A stretch of DNA of 64,000 nt from Ophiocordyceps camponoti-saundersi (nom. inval.) (Eukaryota; Ascomycota; Sordariomycetes; Hypocreales; Ophiocordycipitaceae), in contig PDHQ01000088.1 in assembly GCA_003339415.1 (NCBI GenBank), positions 1-64,000 of the forward strand. Direction: 5' to 3'. Positions 1-13,070 of this stretch are shown here, piece by piece (positions within the stretch are counted from its first letter, which is position 1; each line of letters begins with the position of its first letter). Both the position numbers and the translations under genes were made by a program. The notes below the pieces were generated by a model that saw nothing but the letters and a program-made list of their open reading frames with translations, searched no databases and was not told the origin of the DNA.

Positions 1-117
1 CTATAAAAAACTAAAGAAACTTAGCTTATTAAAAGATAATTAAGCTATTTTACTTAAAGTTATAAGCTTTAGTAAAATAAGAAAGCTTTATTATTAAGAA
101 AAAACTAAAAGAAGCTA

Positions 118-386
118 AAGTTTTAAAGGTTTAAAACTATAGAAAGGGGAAGAAGCGAATAATATAGAAAAACTTTAGAAAGGGGAAAGAAAAAGAAAAC
201 TATACCTTACCTTTCTAAAGCTTTAAAAAGAAAAGCAAGCTATATTATTTCTTCGAAAAAGAAAATCTTATAAAGAAAATTACTTTTAAAGCTATAAGAA
301 GTAATTAACTATATAAGTACTTATACCCTATATTATTCTTAGTTTTTACTTTAAGTTTTAAAGGTTTAAAACTATAGAAAGGGGAA
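118..386. repeat. Exact 34-nt direct repeat pair
   Basis: A 34-nt sequence at 118-151 recurs identically at 353-386. It starts AAGTTTTAAAGG and ends AGAAAGGGGAA. A shorter related piece (CTTTAGAAAGGGGAA) lies near 171. The copies are 235 bp apart and show no mutations between them, although the surroundings are heavily RIP-mutated. Confidence 0.75.
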
Positions 387-798
387 CGTATAATAAATCG
401 GCTATAAGTACTTATATACTTATCCGATTACTAAGCAAGCTACTTAGTAAAATCCGCGATAAATTCTTATATAAGTAGAAAATATTACTTATATTAGTAA
501 GCTACCTAAATAAGGTATAAAATACTAATATTTAAATATTTAAGTATTTCGTATATATACTTAATAAAGGTATTTTAATTACCTAAGCGGATTTCCTATT
601 TAGGAAATCTTATATAATATATATTTAATAATACCTTAGTATCTTATAAGTACTAGGTACTTATATTTATTAAGCTTTAAAACGTATAAAAAAGTATTAA
701 AACTTTAAAGTAACTTTTCTTAATACTTAAGAAAAGTATATAGCTTTAATAAGCGTAGCCGAGCCTAGCTAAGCTTAGCCGAACTACCCTATACCTAA

Positions 799-843
799 CC
801 GGAGATACCGGAGATACCGGAGTTACCGGAGATACCGGAGATA
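799..843. repeat. 9-bp minisatellite (CCGGAGATA)n
   Basis: Five near-perfect tandem copies of a 9-bp unit, CCGGAGATA, one copy reading CCGGAGTTA. It is GC-richer than everything around it. The unit holds no CpA and no TpG, so it offers no preferred RIP target, which may be why it stands out. Confidence 0.75.
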
Positions 844-1559
844 AGCAGACTTAACGATAAGCGTAATAATCGGGAAATTATATAGCGATCGAAAGAGAGA
901 TAAGTTTCTACGCTTTTATTCGCTACGGAAAAGCGGGGTAAAAGCGGGGTAGATAAGAAAACGGAATTTTACTTACTATAAGAAGCGAGGTAAAAGTAGG
1001 TTTTAGTTTCTAAAAGCTTCTAATAGCTTCTATAGAATTAATAAGCGAAGGAAGGAAAAGGACTATATAAGGAGGCTTTCCCTCCCTCTCTTTCCTTTCC
1101 TTTTTCTTCTTCCTTCCTTAAGCTTTTAATTCTAGGTCTCCCTTACCTTAGAATTAGTAATTAATAATAAATATTCTTTTAGCTTACTAATTATCTTTTC
1201 TTTTATTAATTATTAATTATCTCTTCCTTTATTAATAAGCGTAAGAAGTAATATTTAATACTTATTATTCTTATTAATAGAAAAAGCTTCCTATCGCCTT
1301 AAAAGAGTCTAAAGTAAAAACCCCCCTTCTTACTAACCTTAGTACTAACCTCGTATAGTAAGGCTTAGCTAGAATTAAGGGCTTTATTTAGTAGTAAGGT
1401 TAGGAGGAAGGAAATACGAACCCTTATCCCTTTTAGTATTTATTTACTTATCTTATCTTAGATAAGAAGATAAAAAATAAAAAGGGTAGGGTCCGTAATA
1501 ATATCCCTATATAAGATAGAAAAGAACTTATATATAATTAAAACTTAAACTATAACTAA

Positions 1560-4500
1560 TTTTAAAACGTATATTTAGAGCCTCTAATTAAACTTTTAAG
1601 TAATTAAAGAGACTTATCTCGGAGACGCCTAACTTTATAATAAAATAAGATATCGGCAAAAACTAAACTATAATAATAGCTACCTTTTCTTAAAATATTA
1701 TTAGTATAATTATATTATAAAAGTAGCATATAGAGATAGCGTAACTATAAGCGTAAATTATAAAACTCTAAGGTTAATTAACTTAGAAAAATTAAAATTT
1801 AAATATAAAAAAAACTTATTAAGAAATATTAATTATATTTAGTATAAATAAAAAGATATTTATCCTAACCGGAAAGACCGCTTAGGATATTTTTACGCTA
1901 GTAGCCCCGGTAAGATAGCTAAACCCCTCTTATTTTAATTTTACGAAAATTCGCTATAAGAAAGTAAGTAAGTTTTTAGGTAAAAAGGAGGATTTTAGTA
2001 CTTTCCTTATAAACCTAAAAAATAAGATAAGGTCTAATAAGATAACTTTTTAAGATAAGTAAGACTAAATAAGTATATTATTCCGCGCGTTAAAAGGGAA
2101 AGCTCGTAAATTTTTAGAAACCCGATATAACTTAGAGGAACGCCCCTTTTCTAAATTAGCTAAAATAATCTAATATTTAAAGTTTACTTACGGAAATCTT
2201 AATAAATTTACTAAAGCTACGGACTAACTTTATAAATTAAACTTTTTATTAATAAGTAAGTAGGAAATTTAGAAATTCCTTATAAAGTTTAATTACCTTA
2301 TAGCTAAAACTTAAGTTCCTTTAGCTTAAATTAAGTATACGCTTTAAGATTATCTACCCGCTAATTTTAACCTAAATTTTCTTATAAAAGCTAAAGATTT
2401 ATATATAATATATAAGGAATTCTATAAGTATATAAAAAACGCTATATTTTACTAAAAAAAGGAGTTAACTTACCGGAAGTTTTTTTATAAAAGCTAAATA
2501 AATAAAAAGGTTACCTTAGAAAAATAAAAGAAGATTATAATTATAATTATAACCTTTTACTAAAAAGGCTAAGCTTTTAGTAAAAGTAAGAAGAAAGTTT
2601 ATTAGGAAAATAATACCTATTTTATTTATAAAAAGAAAAGCTATATAGCTAAAAATTACCCTAACTAATAAAAGATAGGGAGAGTCCGTAAAGTTTAAAC
2701 GCCTTTACCTAACTCTATTTAGTTAGATAACTCTAATTCGGGAAAAAAGTAAGATTATTATAAAGCTCCTTAATAATCTTAAAAATATCGCGCGTAAGAT
2801 AGAAAATAAGAGAGTTATTTACTATTAATAGTTAAGTTTAAATTAATAATATAGCTTTTTATACCTTTACCTTATATAATATTAGAGTAAACGCTTATTT
2901 CCTAGTTAGTTATTATTTCGTAAAGTAAGTAGTAAAGCGCTTAAGCGCTAAGCTTATCCCTATTTATCTTATTCCTTTTATTAATTTCTAAAGCTATTAA
3001 GCTAGCTTAGTTTATAAGTACCTAATCGTTACCTTAATAATCGATAAATAATATTTTCTATAAGAAATCTACTAGGTAACTAACTACGCTTAGAATTTTT
3101 TTATTAGCTTATTTTAGATAACGGAGAAAAGGTTATTACTTAATTATATAGCTCGGAAATTAGTTTAGCTAAATAACTTACCCGCTCTCGCTAAGTACTT
3201 GCCCTTAATCCTATTACCTAAAAAGCCCTTTTTTAATAAAAATCTAAACTTAGCTATCTAAGCGGATACTAAGCGCTAGAACCGCTTTCTTTATTAAGAT
3301 AAGCGTAAGTATTAGATCCTCTAACGCTTATAAAAAAAAAGGACTTTATATAGCTTATAAAGGAAAAAAAGCTAGCTTAAACCTTAACTAAAAATAACTA
3401 AAATACCGATAATATTAATAAAAATACTTTAAGAGAGTAACTTATCCGCTAAGTTTAATAAGACTCTTATTATATATAATAGGAAAAAATAACCTTATTA
3501 ATACCTTAGATATTTATAAAATTAGAAGATAATAATAATAACCTAATTATAATTATAAAGCTAAGCTTAGCTAGCTATATATATATAGGATAGGAAATCC
3601 TATTCCTTTAAGGTAAAAAACCTAAATATATTACTTATATATATAATATAATTCCTCTAGCTTTTATATATTTTAAAAGATTTTTTAATAAGAAGGAAGC
3701 TTATATTTTAGCTTATCTTTAGCCTAGCTATAATATAACTTTAAAACTTAAGAAGCTCCTAAACTTAGTAGGACCCCTTTCTTATAGAACGTTAGTAAAA
3801 TACTTACTTTTAGAAAAGGAGACTATTAACTACTTACTTAAAGTTAGTTTTATTAAGCTAGATATTAGCCCTTACGCCGCCTCTATTCTCTTCGCCTCGA
3901 AGCCGTATTTAATAGCCTAACGCTTTTATATTAATTACTAATAAATAAACGACTACTTAAAAAGTCAGATTTTACCCGCTCCCTCCTTAGAAGGTATTAT
4001 ATTTAGCTACTAGGAGGTAAAATAGTTCTTAAAGATTAATATTATTTAAGCGTTTTACTATCTCTATTTTAACCCTAACTCTAAGTACTTTACGGCTTTC
4101 TATATAAAGTTTAGTACGTTCTATTAGCTTATTTTTCTATTTAGCTTTAAAGTAAAATTTACGTAATTTTAAAACTTTATTAATATTTAACTTTATAATC
4201 TTCTTAACCGCTATATAAATACGTACGCTAATAATATATTAATTTACTTAAATAGCGAAAAAGAGGAATATTAAAAAAAGTGCTAAAAAGTAATTTAGCG
4301 CTTATATTAAGCGAACTTATAAAGGGATATCTAAAAATTAAAGTTTAATATTATTAAAGTTAACTACCTTAGTATAATATTATACGCAGGCTAAAAAATA
4401 AGCGTAAACTTTTATAAAATATAAGTAATCTAAAACTAAAAATTTAAAGATTTCTAAAACCGTAAAGCTATCTATTTATTTATAAGATTATATAACTTTA

Positions 4501-6780
4501 TCTAAATCTTTTACTATTATATTAATATTACCGCGGAACCCCTTAACTATTTTTTAAAAAAAGATATTATTTTTAAGCTTAGATTAAAATAAAAGGAGGC
4601 TTTTAATAAGATAAAGGAACTAGCTACGTAAGCCCTAGTACTTACTTTCTTTTATCCTAAACTCCTAACTTAGCTTAAAACTAACGCCTCTTAGAACGCT
4701 ACCGCCGGTATATTTTAATAATAGTAAAATAACTAAGCGTAGAGGCTAATAAGCTTCTTCTTAAAAATAATAAACTTAGCTAAATATACGTACTTAATTT
4801 AAAACCGTAAATTTCTTATTATTATATAAAGCCTTAAGTACTTTTACTTAAAATTACTTAGTTAGAAGTTTAATATAATTATAGATTATAAAGCCTTAGT
4901 TTATTTTATAATAAAAAGACTACTCTCTATTTACTAAGTTTAATAATTTAATTTCCTAGCTTAGTTTAATATTTATTTCTTATATTAACTTAGCTAGTTA
5001 AATATAGCTACCGATACCCTTTTACGTAAGATAGCTAAGCTTTTAACTATAAAAGCTTATAAAAAAAGGAAAAGATGCTTATAATAATTCCTCCGGAAAG
5101 CCTTAGATTTAAAATCCTAACTTTAACTTTTATAGTTACCTTAGTCCGCTTTAGAGAAAACTCTGCCCTATTAGGAGCGGAGTTAGTATAACTAATCTAA
5201 AAAGAAAACGTAAGCTAAGATCTTAGATTTTACGGTAACCTCTTAGTTATTCTTAAATAAGATAATTAGAAAAGGCTTTTCCTTTATATTACCTTAATTC
5301 GGAATATATATAAGCTAGCTATCTTCGCTTATAGTAGCTAGAATAAAACTACTTAGATATTTTAGCGAGATTATTACTAGCTTAAAATAAAGTAAGATAT
5401 CTATTAATATATTTATAATTACTATAAGTATTAGAGGAATAAAACCTTATAAGATAAGACCTTAAGCTTACTATACTTTTTACTTATTTTAACTTTTATA
5501 TAGGAGTATATAGCTTATAATAAGAAAGCTATATTAGAAGACCGCTTTAGGTATAACTATATTTAAACTTTTATTTATAAACTAAGCTAAATTATCGCTA
5601 CGTTATTAGGTAAAAAGACTAATATAGTAAAGGTACTCGCTAGACGCTATTTTTAATATTTTTATTATCTTTTCGGTATATTAGATATATAGATTACTAA
5701 TAACGCTAGCTTATTTATTTTAAGATTTCTTAGTAAAATTAATCGGTTAATTAATATTAAGTATTACTATAATAGTACTTTATACTTATAAATATAAAAA
5801 AGCGTAAAGGTAACTAATTAGTACTTAAACTAAAGGTTACGGTTCTATACGAATAAACGTTAGGATAATTAGAGTACTTTCCTTCCTACGCTAAACTTCG
5901 CGTATAACTTCTTATAATACGCTTTAATTAATATAGCACCGCTTATAGTTACTTTTAATAAGGATATATAGAACCCCCTCTTAGTAGCTAGTCCCTTAGA
6001 TCCCTTAATTACCTTAGGCTTAATTATTATAGCTTATAAACTTATCGCCCGCGCGTAAAAAATATAATAATAAGCTTAAGCTATAGCTAAGAAAGCTCGC
6101 CGTAAGTAAAAAATATAAGTAAATAGGAAACGTCGCCTAGTAAATTTCGTAATTAGCGATAAAGTATTCTTTAGCTATAAGGGCTTCTTTATAACTATAC
6201 TTATAATACGCTTAGATATATAATAATTAGGACCTTTTACGGTTATCGAGGAATAAAGCTATAGCTATATTTTTAACTTATTAGATAGCTATTAGATAAT
6301 AAACTTATTTTATACTAACCGCTTTCGGAAAGCTGCTATAAATCCGCTATTAAAGTAAGAGATATCTCCCGCTAAGCTAGAAGATATTAATAGTATATTA
6401 AAATAGGAAGTTAAGTAAATCCTTTAATCTTAGGTTATTAGATAGCGTTATTAGTTAGAATATTAAGTCCGCTAATATAGTTATAATTTAGATAAGATAT
6501 AGTACTTAGCTAGGAATTTCCGTTATATATTTATAGCCCTTAAGGAATTCTATAACTATTTCCTAGATACCGCTAGTTCGCTTATTAATTTTTAATATTA
6601 AGTTAAAGCTACTATTATAAATTATAAGTATTAGAACGATAACTAAGATAATATAGCTATTTCCCTAAATACTTAGCTATATAGTTACTATTACTAGTTT
6701 TAATAAGTATATTAAGACCTTTATTAAAAGGTAATATTATACGCTAGTAATTATAAGGATTTCTTTTAGATATTTTACGG
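1560..6780 (+). mobile_element. Dead Ty3/gypsy chromovirus
   Basis: Degenerate gag-pol readable in the + direction despite many stops. A Gag zinc knuckle fossil is at 2,618-2,659. A reverse transcriptase follows at about 3,780-4,560, with its active-site box at 4,224-4,250 reading Y-A-N-N-I-L-I-Y, where both catalytic Asp are Asn. An integrase-like region lies at about 5,400-5,900, and a chromodomain-like stretch (LEYxVR...Y...ARNFRY) at about 6,410-6,565. The order RT, integrase, chromodomain is that of Ty3/gypsy chromoviruses. The ends are uncertain because no LTR pair was found. All changes seen are of the C-to-T or G-to-A kind, consistent with RIP. Confidence 0.75.
2618..2659 (+). pseudogene. 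Fossil CCHC zinc knuckle, all four ligands now Tyr
   Basis: The codons read Y-x2-Y-x4-Y-x4-Y with the rest typical of a retroelement Gag knuckle (KKKS, IAKN, P). TGT or TGC to TAT or TAC (Cys to Tyr) and CAT or CAC to TAT or TAC (His to Tyr) are exactly the transitions RIP makes. Reading this as a former C-x2-C-x4-H-x4-C knuckle is inference, but the spacing is exact. Confidence 0.7.
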
Positions 6781-6929
6781 TGATTTCTAAGGATTTCTAA
6801 TTATAGTTACGTAACCTCGGAAACCTTATTATAAAATCCTTAGGAAAATCTTAGTAGGAAATTACCCGGAAATAAAGTTAACTTTTTACTAGGATTTCCT
6901 ACTAAGATTTCCCCTTACCCTCTCCTATC
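6781..6929. repeat. Inverted repeat in RIP-mutated DNA
   Basis: AAATCTTAGTAGGAAAT near 6,848-6,865 is followed after about 40 nt by its reverse complement ATTTCCTACTAAGATTT near 6,893-6,911. A third related piece (TACTAAGATTTCGCC) lies near 6,957. It could be the edge of an LTR or a small inverted-repeat element; it does not encode a protein. Confidence 0.55.
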
Positions 6930-7853
6930 TCTACTAGCACGTGCCTTTATATACTTTACTAAGATTTCGCCTATAGGAGTTTTCCTCTTTTCTTTCCCTT
7001 CTCCTTAGCTTAGAATCTTTATTTATAATACTAATATTATTATTTAGTTAACGTATTTTACGGCCGTAATATTTATTATAAATTATATAAAGTTAAATAG
7101 CGTAAAATAAAGCTATTTTAAAAAGCTTAGGCTTTAATCGCCTCGCTTTTAAACTTCTATATATTATTAAAAGCTATTATAGCTACGGGAATCCCTCCTA
7201 AAAAGGTATTAACTTATTATTTCTAACCGCGAAGAAAATTATAAGCTTGCCTTTTTAAGGTAATAGCTATTATTTAATAAAATCTTATAAAAGCGTTAAT
7301 TCCGTGTAAAAAATAGCAGGTACTGCTATTATTAAGCGGATTATACTCGATAATATCCTAAAAAATAATATTAAGGAATCTTAAAAGCTTAGCTAGCGAA
7401 TCCTTACTAATTATAATATTTACCTTAGTAAATTAATAAGCCTTATATAAGAAGCTTTTAACAGTCTTTTTATTAATTAAAATCCTTACTTTCTAATAAG
7501 CTAAAGTTACCTTATCTTTACTAATATATATAAAGCGCTCGTATATAATAGTAAAATTAGCTTTTAAGCCTTTCCTTAGTAATTTATATAGTAAAGTAGC
7601 GAATACCTCGATTACGGTTTAATTACTACTCGTAGCGGCTATATTAATAACTTAAAGTTAATTATTAAGGCGGTAAATATACTTTTTAGTACTTCTTATA
7701 ATAAGGAAATTTATTTTAAAGTTAATAATAACGCCCTTTTCTTTTAAAACGCTTATACTTATTAAATTCGCTTAAATATTAGGATAATAAAAAGCTTATA
7801 ATAAGATTATCGAATTACTATTAGGTAAGTTTATCTTAACTTTACTCTTTTTT
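6930..7853 (-). pseudogene. Copia-like Pol fragment, left part, split by insertion
   Basis: On the - strand a RIP-damaged frame resembling the protease/pre-integrase part of a Ty1/copia polyprotein is readable: INLPNSNSI, then AFYYPNI, then ANLISISVLKEKGVIINFK at about 7,690-7,782. Stops inside are TAA where CAA is expected. The fragment ends abruptly where the + strand copia element begins at 7,854, and its upstream part seems to continue at 14,106. It is therefore an older element interrupted by the younger one. Confidence 0.55.
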
Positions 7854-8591
7854 TATAAGAGTAAATATAAAAAATACAGCTATAATAGGCTTATATAATT
7901 ATTTATAAATACTTTAAGTAAGTTTTATAAGGCAATATTTATATTATATTAAAGCCCTTTCAAAACGCTATATAATATATATTTTCTTATCTTAATCGGA
8001 TAAGAAATAAGCCTATAATATAGCCTGAGATATATAGTATAAAAGAGGAATAAGCTATATATACTAAGGTGCATAGGGGCCCACTACAGCGCACGCACAT
8101 GCCCCACAACGCCTGTCGCATAGGCCCTATAGCGCCTGTCACATAGCGCTTATAGGGTCTCACGTATAGCGCTTACAGGGCCCAAGCGTACGCGGGCCTA
8201 AGCGCGCGTATAAGCCTCGATCGTGTGCATCACATATAAGTCTTACCGTAAATCCTCGATCTTCTAAGTTAAATAATAAAAGAAGGAAAATACCTATAAA
8301 TAAGGGGAAAGGAAGGTCTTATAGCTACGTTAGAGTACTATATCCGAGGACTTAGAAGTATCTTAGAAAGTACCTTCGTTACTGAGAAATTGTCTATAAA
8401 AGAAGGAGGGTTTTCCCACCTACTTATATAGTATTATCATCTCACACTTACAATTCAATTACCTTTCCTGCCTCTAATTCTTCATCTTTTTCCTCCATTT
8501 AACTATCACGTGATACCTCTCTTCTCACTCTATTACGTGATATTTTTTCCTAATCCGTTACTATTTATTTCCACTATGTATAACCTTTTGA
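7854..8591 (+). repeat. 5' LTR of the copia element
   Basis: Aligns without gaps to 13,368-14,105. The differences I checked are all transitions at CpA/TpG sites, in both directions between the copies, so each LTR was mutated independently. It starts TATAAGAG, which fits TGTAAGAG after TpG-to-TpA. A central part (about 8,070-8,230) keeps more GC than the right copy. Confidence 0.85.
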
Positions 8592-8605
8592 GGTTATAAG
8601 CCCGG
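8592..8605 (+). other. Primer binding site, half-tRNA type
   Basis: GGTTATAAGCCC directly inside the 5' LTR. It matches the complement of the initiator-tRNA-Met anticodon arm (GGTTATGAGCCC) except for one G-to-A that RIP would produce. Drosophila copia and relatives prime from the anticodon half of initiator tRNA-Met rather than its 3' end. The tRNA assignment is inference from this short match. Confidence 0.55.
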
Positions 8606-8639
8606 GTTCAGCTTACTGACTCGGGATACCTTTATATTT

Positions 8640-11273
8640 TAATCCTCTTTTTCACCCCCTTCCTCTTAAATTTTCACACCTCAAATTACCTCTTTCGAAT
8701 CCTCTTTTTCGGCGCTTTTCAGCTATCAGACCTACTTTTCTTCAAAAAAATTCCCTCATCGACCAATTATAGGCAACGCTAAAAAATACCTTTTTGCTAA
8801 ACTTTCAGGCTTAGCTAACTATATATACTAGGCTTTAAGAATAGACTCTCTTTTAATTAGGGAGAAGCTTTAGGGGGCTCTAGGCACTATAGCTTATAAT
8901 AAAATAGAGGAGGCTTTAGCCCTTATAAGGCTTTAGCTTAAAGATAGGCCCCTCACCTAGATAATATACCTTCGCTTTATAATAGAGGCCTAGGATAAAC
9001 TTAAGGACCTTTATAACCCCGTTTCCTTTATAAGTAATTTCCTTTTAACTAAGGAATTGCTAGAGATAGGTAAGGTAACGCCTTATAATATAGAGGACTA
9101 CCTAAATCGTATGAAAGCTATTTAGGAAAAGCTTAAGGTAAGGGATATTATAATCTCGGAAATAGTCCTTATAACGTAGGTTTTAAATAACCTTTTAGAG
9201 CCTTTCTAAGGCTTTATAACGTATATAACGCAGGACCTACGTAATAACGAAGGATCTTATAACCTAGGCAAGTTATTTGCTAATATACTAGATGAAGCTA
9301 AACGCTATAAGTCTAATAACCCGGAGGAAGAGGCTTAAGCCTTTTTAGCTACGAAGAAACCTTAGAAAAAATAGAAAAAGGCTTTTAAATATGCCTACTA
9401 TAAACTCCCCGGGCACTTCGATAAGGACTGCTATTTCCTTTACCCGGAAAAGGCCCCTAAAAGCTTTAAGCCTAAGGAAAATAGGGTAATAAAGAAGCCC
9501 TTAAAGAAGCCTTTACGGAAAAGCCACGGTACCTTCGGTTCTTTAGATATAAAGCCTACTAAAGCCGATAAACCGAAGAAAATCTTTATAATAATAGATA
9601 TAGATACGGCACCTATAGAAATAGATATTCCTTCGGCCCCTACGCCCGGAAGGGCAGAAGAAACAGACTCTAATGCTAAAGAAGAAGATAAATCAGAGGC
9701 TAAGGTATGCTATAATATAATAAATAACGCTATAAATAACTCTAATAATTTTATAGGAGCTTTAAAGACTTCTTATAACGCTATATAGCAAATACTGCTA
9801 AAAATATAGTCTTTATATATAGATAGCTCTTTAGATAATAAAAAATATATATATTTTATACACGATATAGGTATAATAAAGTATATTATTATAGATAAAG
9901 CTTTATTATCTAATTATAAAGATATAAATACTAGAGTTAACTAGGGTAAAGTATCCTATATTAAGGTTTATAGGTCCGGGGACTTAATATTTAAATTCCC
10001 TAGCTTAGATAAAAAGTCTATATTAAAAGACTGCCTTTTTATACCCGAATTAGGCGTTAATATTATAAGCTAGTCCTATTTAAAGAAAACAATAACTATT
10101 ATAAATAATAATATACTTTCTTTATATAACTTTAAAAATAAGCTTATAGTAACTGCTATAACTAAGGGAGGCCTTTATTATTTACCTCTCCTTATATAGA
10201 AAGGAAAGAAAGTTAGGTTTTTAAGCCTAAATACTATTATAAATAATATAACTATAAATAAAAAGAATAATAAAGAGGAAAAAATAGATATATACCTCTA
10301 GCACCTTCGGCTAGGGTATTTATCCTTACGTTCTTTAATAAAAATAATAAAAAGGTATAATAATAAAGCTATTATTAGTAAGGAAGATAAAAATAAAGTT
10401 ATAAACTATAAAATCTATATAAAAGCAAAAGCTATAAATAAAATAAATAAATAAGCTTCTAGAAAAGACTATAAATACTTAGATAAAATAGTTATAGATA
10501 TCTAGGGACCTATAGGCACTCCTATATATAATAAATATAAGTACTTTATTACTTTTATAGACGTATATAGCAGAGAACTTTATATATCTCTTTTAAAAGA
10601 GAAATCTAAAGCGTTTAATAAATTCTTAGAGGTAAAAGCCTTATTAGAAAATAATAGTAATAAGACTACTATAAAAGAAATCTTCTTAGATAACGCTAAA
10701 GAATTTATATATCCTATAAAGGATTACTATATTAAAAACGGTATAAAATATAATATAAGTCCTGAAAATACCTTAGAACCTAATAGCAGAATAGAACGTA
10801 TAAACCGTACTATTTTAAATAAAGTAAGGGCTATTTTATATATAGCTAACTTACCTAAATACCTTTAGGGGGAAGCTGTTTTAGCTGCTATATATATATA
10901 TAATAGGTCTTATCACACCTCTTTAGGATATAGTCCTTTAGAAAAGAAATATAATAAGCCTTTACTACTTCTAGAATTAGATAATATAAAAGTCTTCGGC
11001 AGTATAATATATTATAAAAATAAATAACCTATAGATAAGCTAGAAATAAGAGCGTTTAAAGGTATTATAATAGGTTACTCTAAAAACGCTTATAAAATCT
11101 AGGATTTTTCTAGAAGAAAAGTTATTATTTCACGAGATATAATAATCTTAGAAAATAACTTTATAAATAATAATAACTATAAAGACCTTAATTTTAATAC
11201 TATACCTTCTTTTAATAAAATACCTAAATAAAGGGAAGAAATAAATAAAGAAGATAAAGAATAAGACTCTTTA

Positions 11274-11305
<32 letters not shown>

Positions 11306-13070
11306 GGATCTTAAGACTCGAGTCGAAATATAGCTACCTAGAAAGCCGGCAGAGTTTTATAACGAATATAAAAAATACCCCGAAATAAATACTATAATAA
11401 ATATAAACCTAGAATTAATATTATATATTCTAGAAAATATAGATCCTTTAGAGCCTAAAAATTATAAATAGGCTATAAAAAGCTTAGAAGCTGAAGAATA
11501 GAATAAATCGATGCTTCTAGAATTAGAAGAATTAATAAGATAAAAAACCTAGGAAATAATAGACCTTCCGAAGGATAGGGAGGCTTTAGGAAGCCGCTAG
11601 GTTTATAAAATAAAGAAGGATAATAATAATAATATATTAAAATATAAATCTAGATTCGTTATTTAAGGTTTTAACTAGATATAAGGATTAGATTATATAG
11701 ATACCTTTTCTATAACTGCAAGGCCTAAATTTATAAGAATTCTTTTAAATATAGCAGTTAAAAATAGCTAGCCTATTAAATAATACGATATAAAAAATGC
11801 CTTTATTTACGTAGATATAGATATAGATATCTACGTAAAATTTCTAAAAGGCTTTAAAGGTTATATAATAAAATAATATTATAATAAATAATATCCTTTA
11901 TATAAAGATAATAAGGACCTTATAATAAAATTAAAGAAAGTATTATACGGCTTAAAATAAAGTCCTAAGCTCTAGTATAATTACCTATCTAATACTCTCG
12001 AAAAAATAGGCTTTAAAGCCTTATCTATAGACGAAGGGGTTTTTATATATATAAATAAAAATATAGCTATAGCTATTTACGTAGACGACTTCCTAGTTAT
12101 AGGGGCTATGGAAAAAATAATAAATAATCTATTTAGCTAAATAGGAAAAAACCTAGCCTTATAAGACTTAGGAAATTTAGAAGACTTTCTAGGTATAAAT
12201 ATAAATATAAACAGAGCAAATAAAATACTATATATCTCTTAGGAAAAATATATAAGGAATAAAATAAAAGAGTATAATAAAGAGTTTTTAGGGACGTCTG
12301 AAATACCTTCTAAACCTAGTATTAAGCTTAAAAAAGCTACTATAGAACCTAGAAAAGATATTATTTTATAATATTAGAAGGAAATAGGCTCCCTTTTATA
12401 CCCTGCTATAAAAATAAGATCTAATATATTATATGCTATGATTTCCTATACTAGATTTGCTTTTAAGCCTAATATTATATATATAGCAGCCTTAAATATA
12501 ATCTGGAAATATTTAAATAAATACCCAGATTTAAAACTAACTTATAACTATAATATCCCTTTTAATAATAATTTTATAAGAGGTTTAATAGATACTAGCT
12601 AGGCTTCTAATTTAATAGACCGTAAATCTATATCCGGTTACTATTTTTATATATATAATAATTTAATAAGCTGGGGCTATAAGAAATAAAAATCTATAGC
12701 TTTATCTACCTGCGAAGCAGAGTTTATAGGCCTTAAAGAAGCTACTAAAGAAGCTTTATATATATAAAGGTTATTTTTAACTATAAATTAGCTATTAAAT
12801 ATAAATATAATTAATACTATACCTCCTATACTTATAGATAATTAAGTAGCTATTAAATTAGCAGAAAATCCTGAATTTTATAAAAGAACTAAGTATATAA
12901 ACTTAGCTTACTTCTTTATAAGGGATAATATAAGAAATAATAAAATATAGATATATTATATAAGGTTAGAAGATAATATAGTAGATATATTTACTAAGGA
13001 ACTACCTATTAGTAAATTTAATAAATTCCGCCGCCTTTTATTAGGCTAATAGATAATTATTCCTTATAAT
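8640..13070 (+). pseudogene. Copia gag-pol, inactivated by RIP
   Basis: One long colinear reading frame with scattered stops. A Gag region at about 8,800-9,350 is followed by a zinc knuckle at about 9,384-9,435 (Y-A-Y-Y-K-L-P-G-H-x4-C), in which two Cys have become Tyr while His and the last Cys remain. Then come protease and pre-integrase (VNIIS at about 10,050; HLRLGYLS at about 10,305) and the integrase core (about 10,480-10,830), with stop 10,503-10,505 in place of Trp in DIWGP. The reverse transcriptase (about 11,540-12,300) keeps catalytic YVDD. RNase H runs to about 13,050. A (AAT)n run sits at 11,275-11,304 between integrase and reverse transcriptase. Confidence 0.85.
11275..11304 (+). 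repeat. (AAT)n microsatellite inside copia pol
   Basis: About ten tandem AAT units encoding an Asn run between the integrase and reverse transcriptase domains. Confidence 0.85.

Larger units (their letters stand above)
1..1559. repeat. AT-rich RIP-mutated DNA, no gene
   Basis: Extremely AT-rich sequence with almost no CpA or TpG and abundant TpA, the mark of repeat-induced point mutation in repeated fungal DNA. I find no open frame and no recognisable protein fossil. It contains an exact 34-nt direct repeat (118-151 and 353-386), a 9-bp minisatellite (799-843) and a pyrimidine-rich stretch (1,075-1,115). It may be the 5' part of the chromovirus that follows or a separate older repeat; I could not match terminal repeats. 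Confidence 0.7.
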
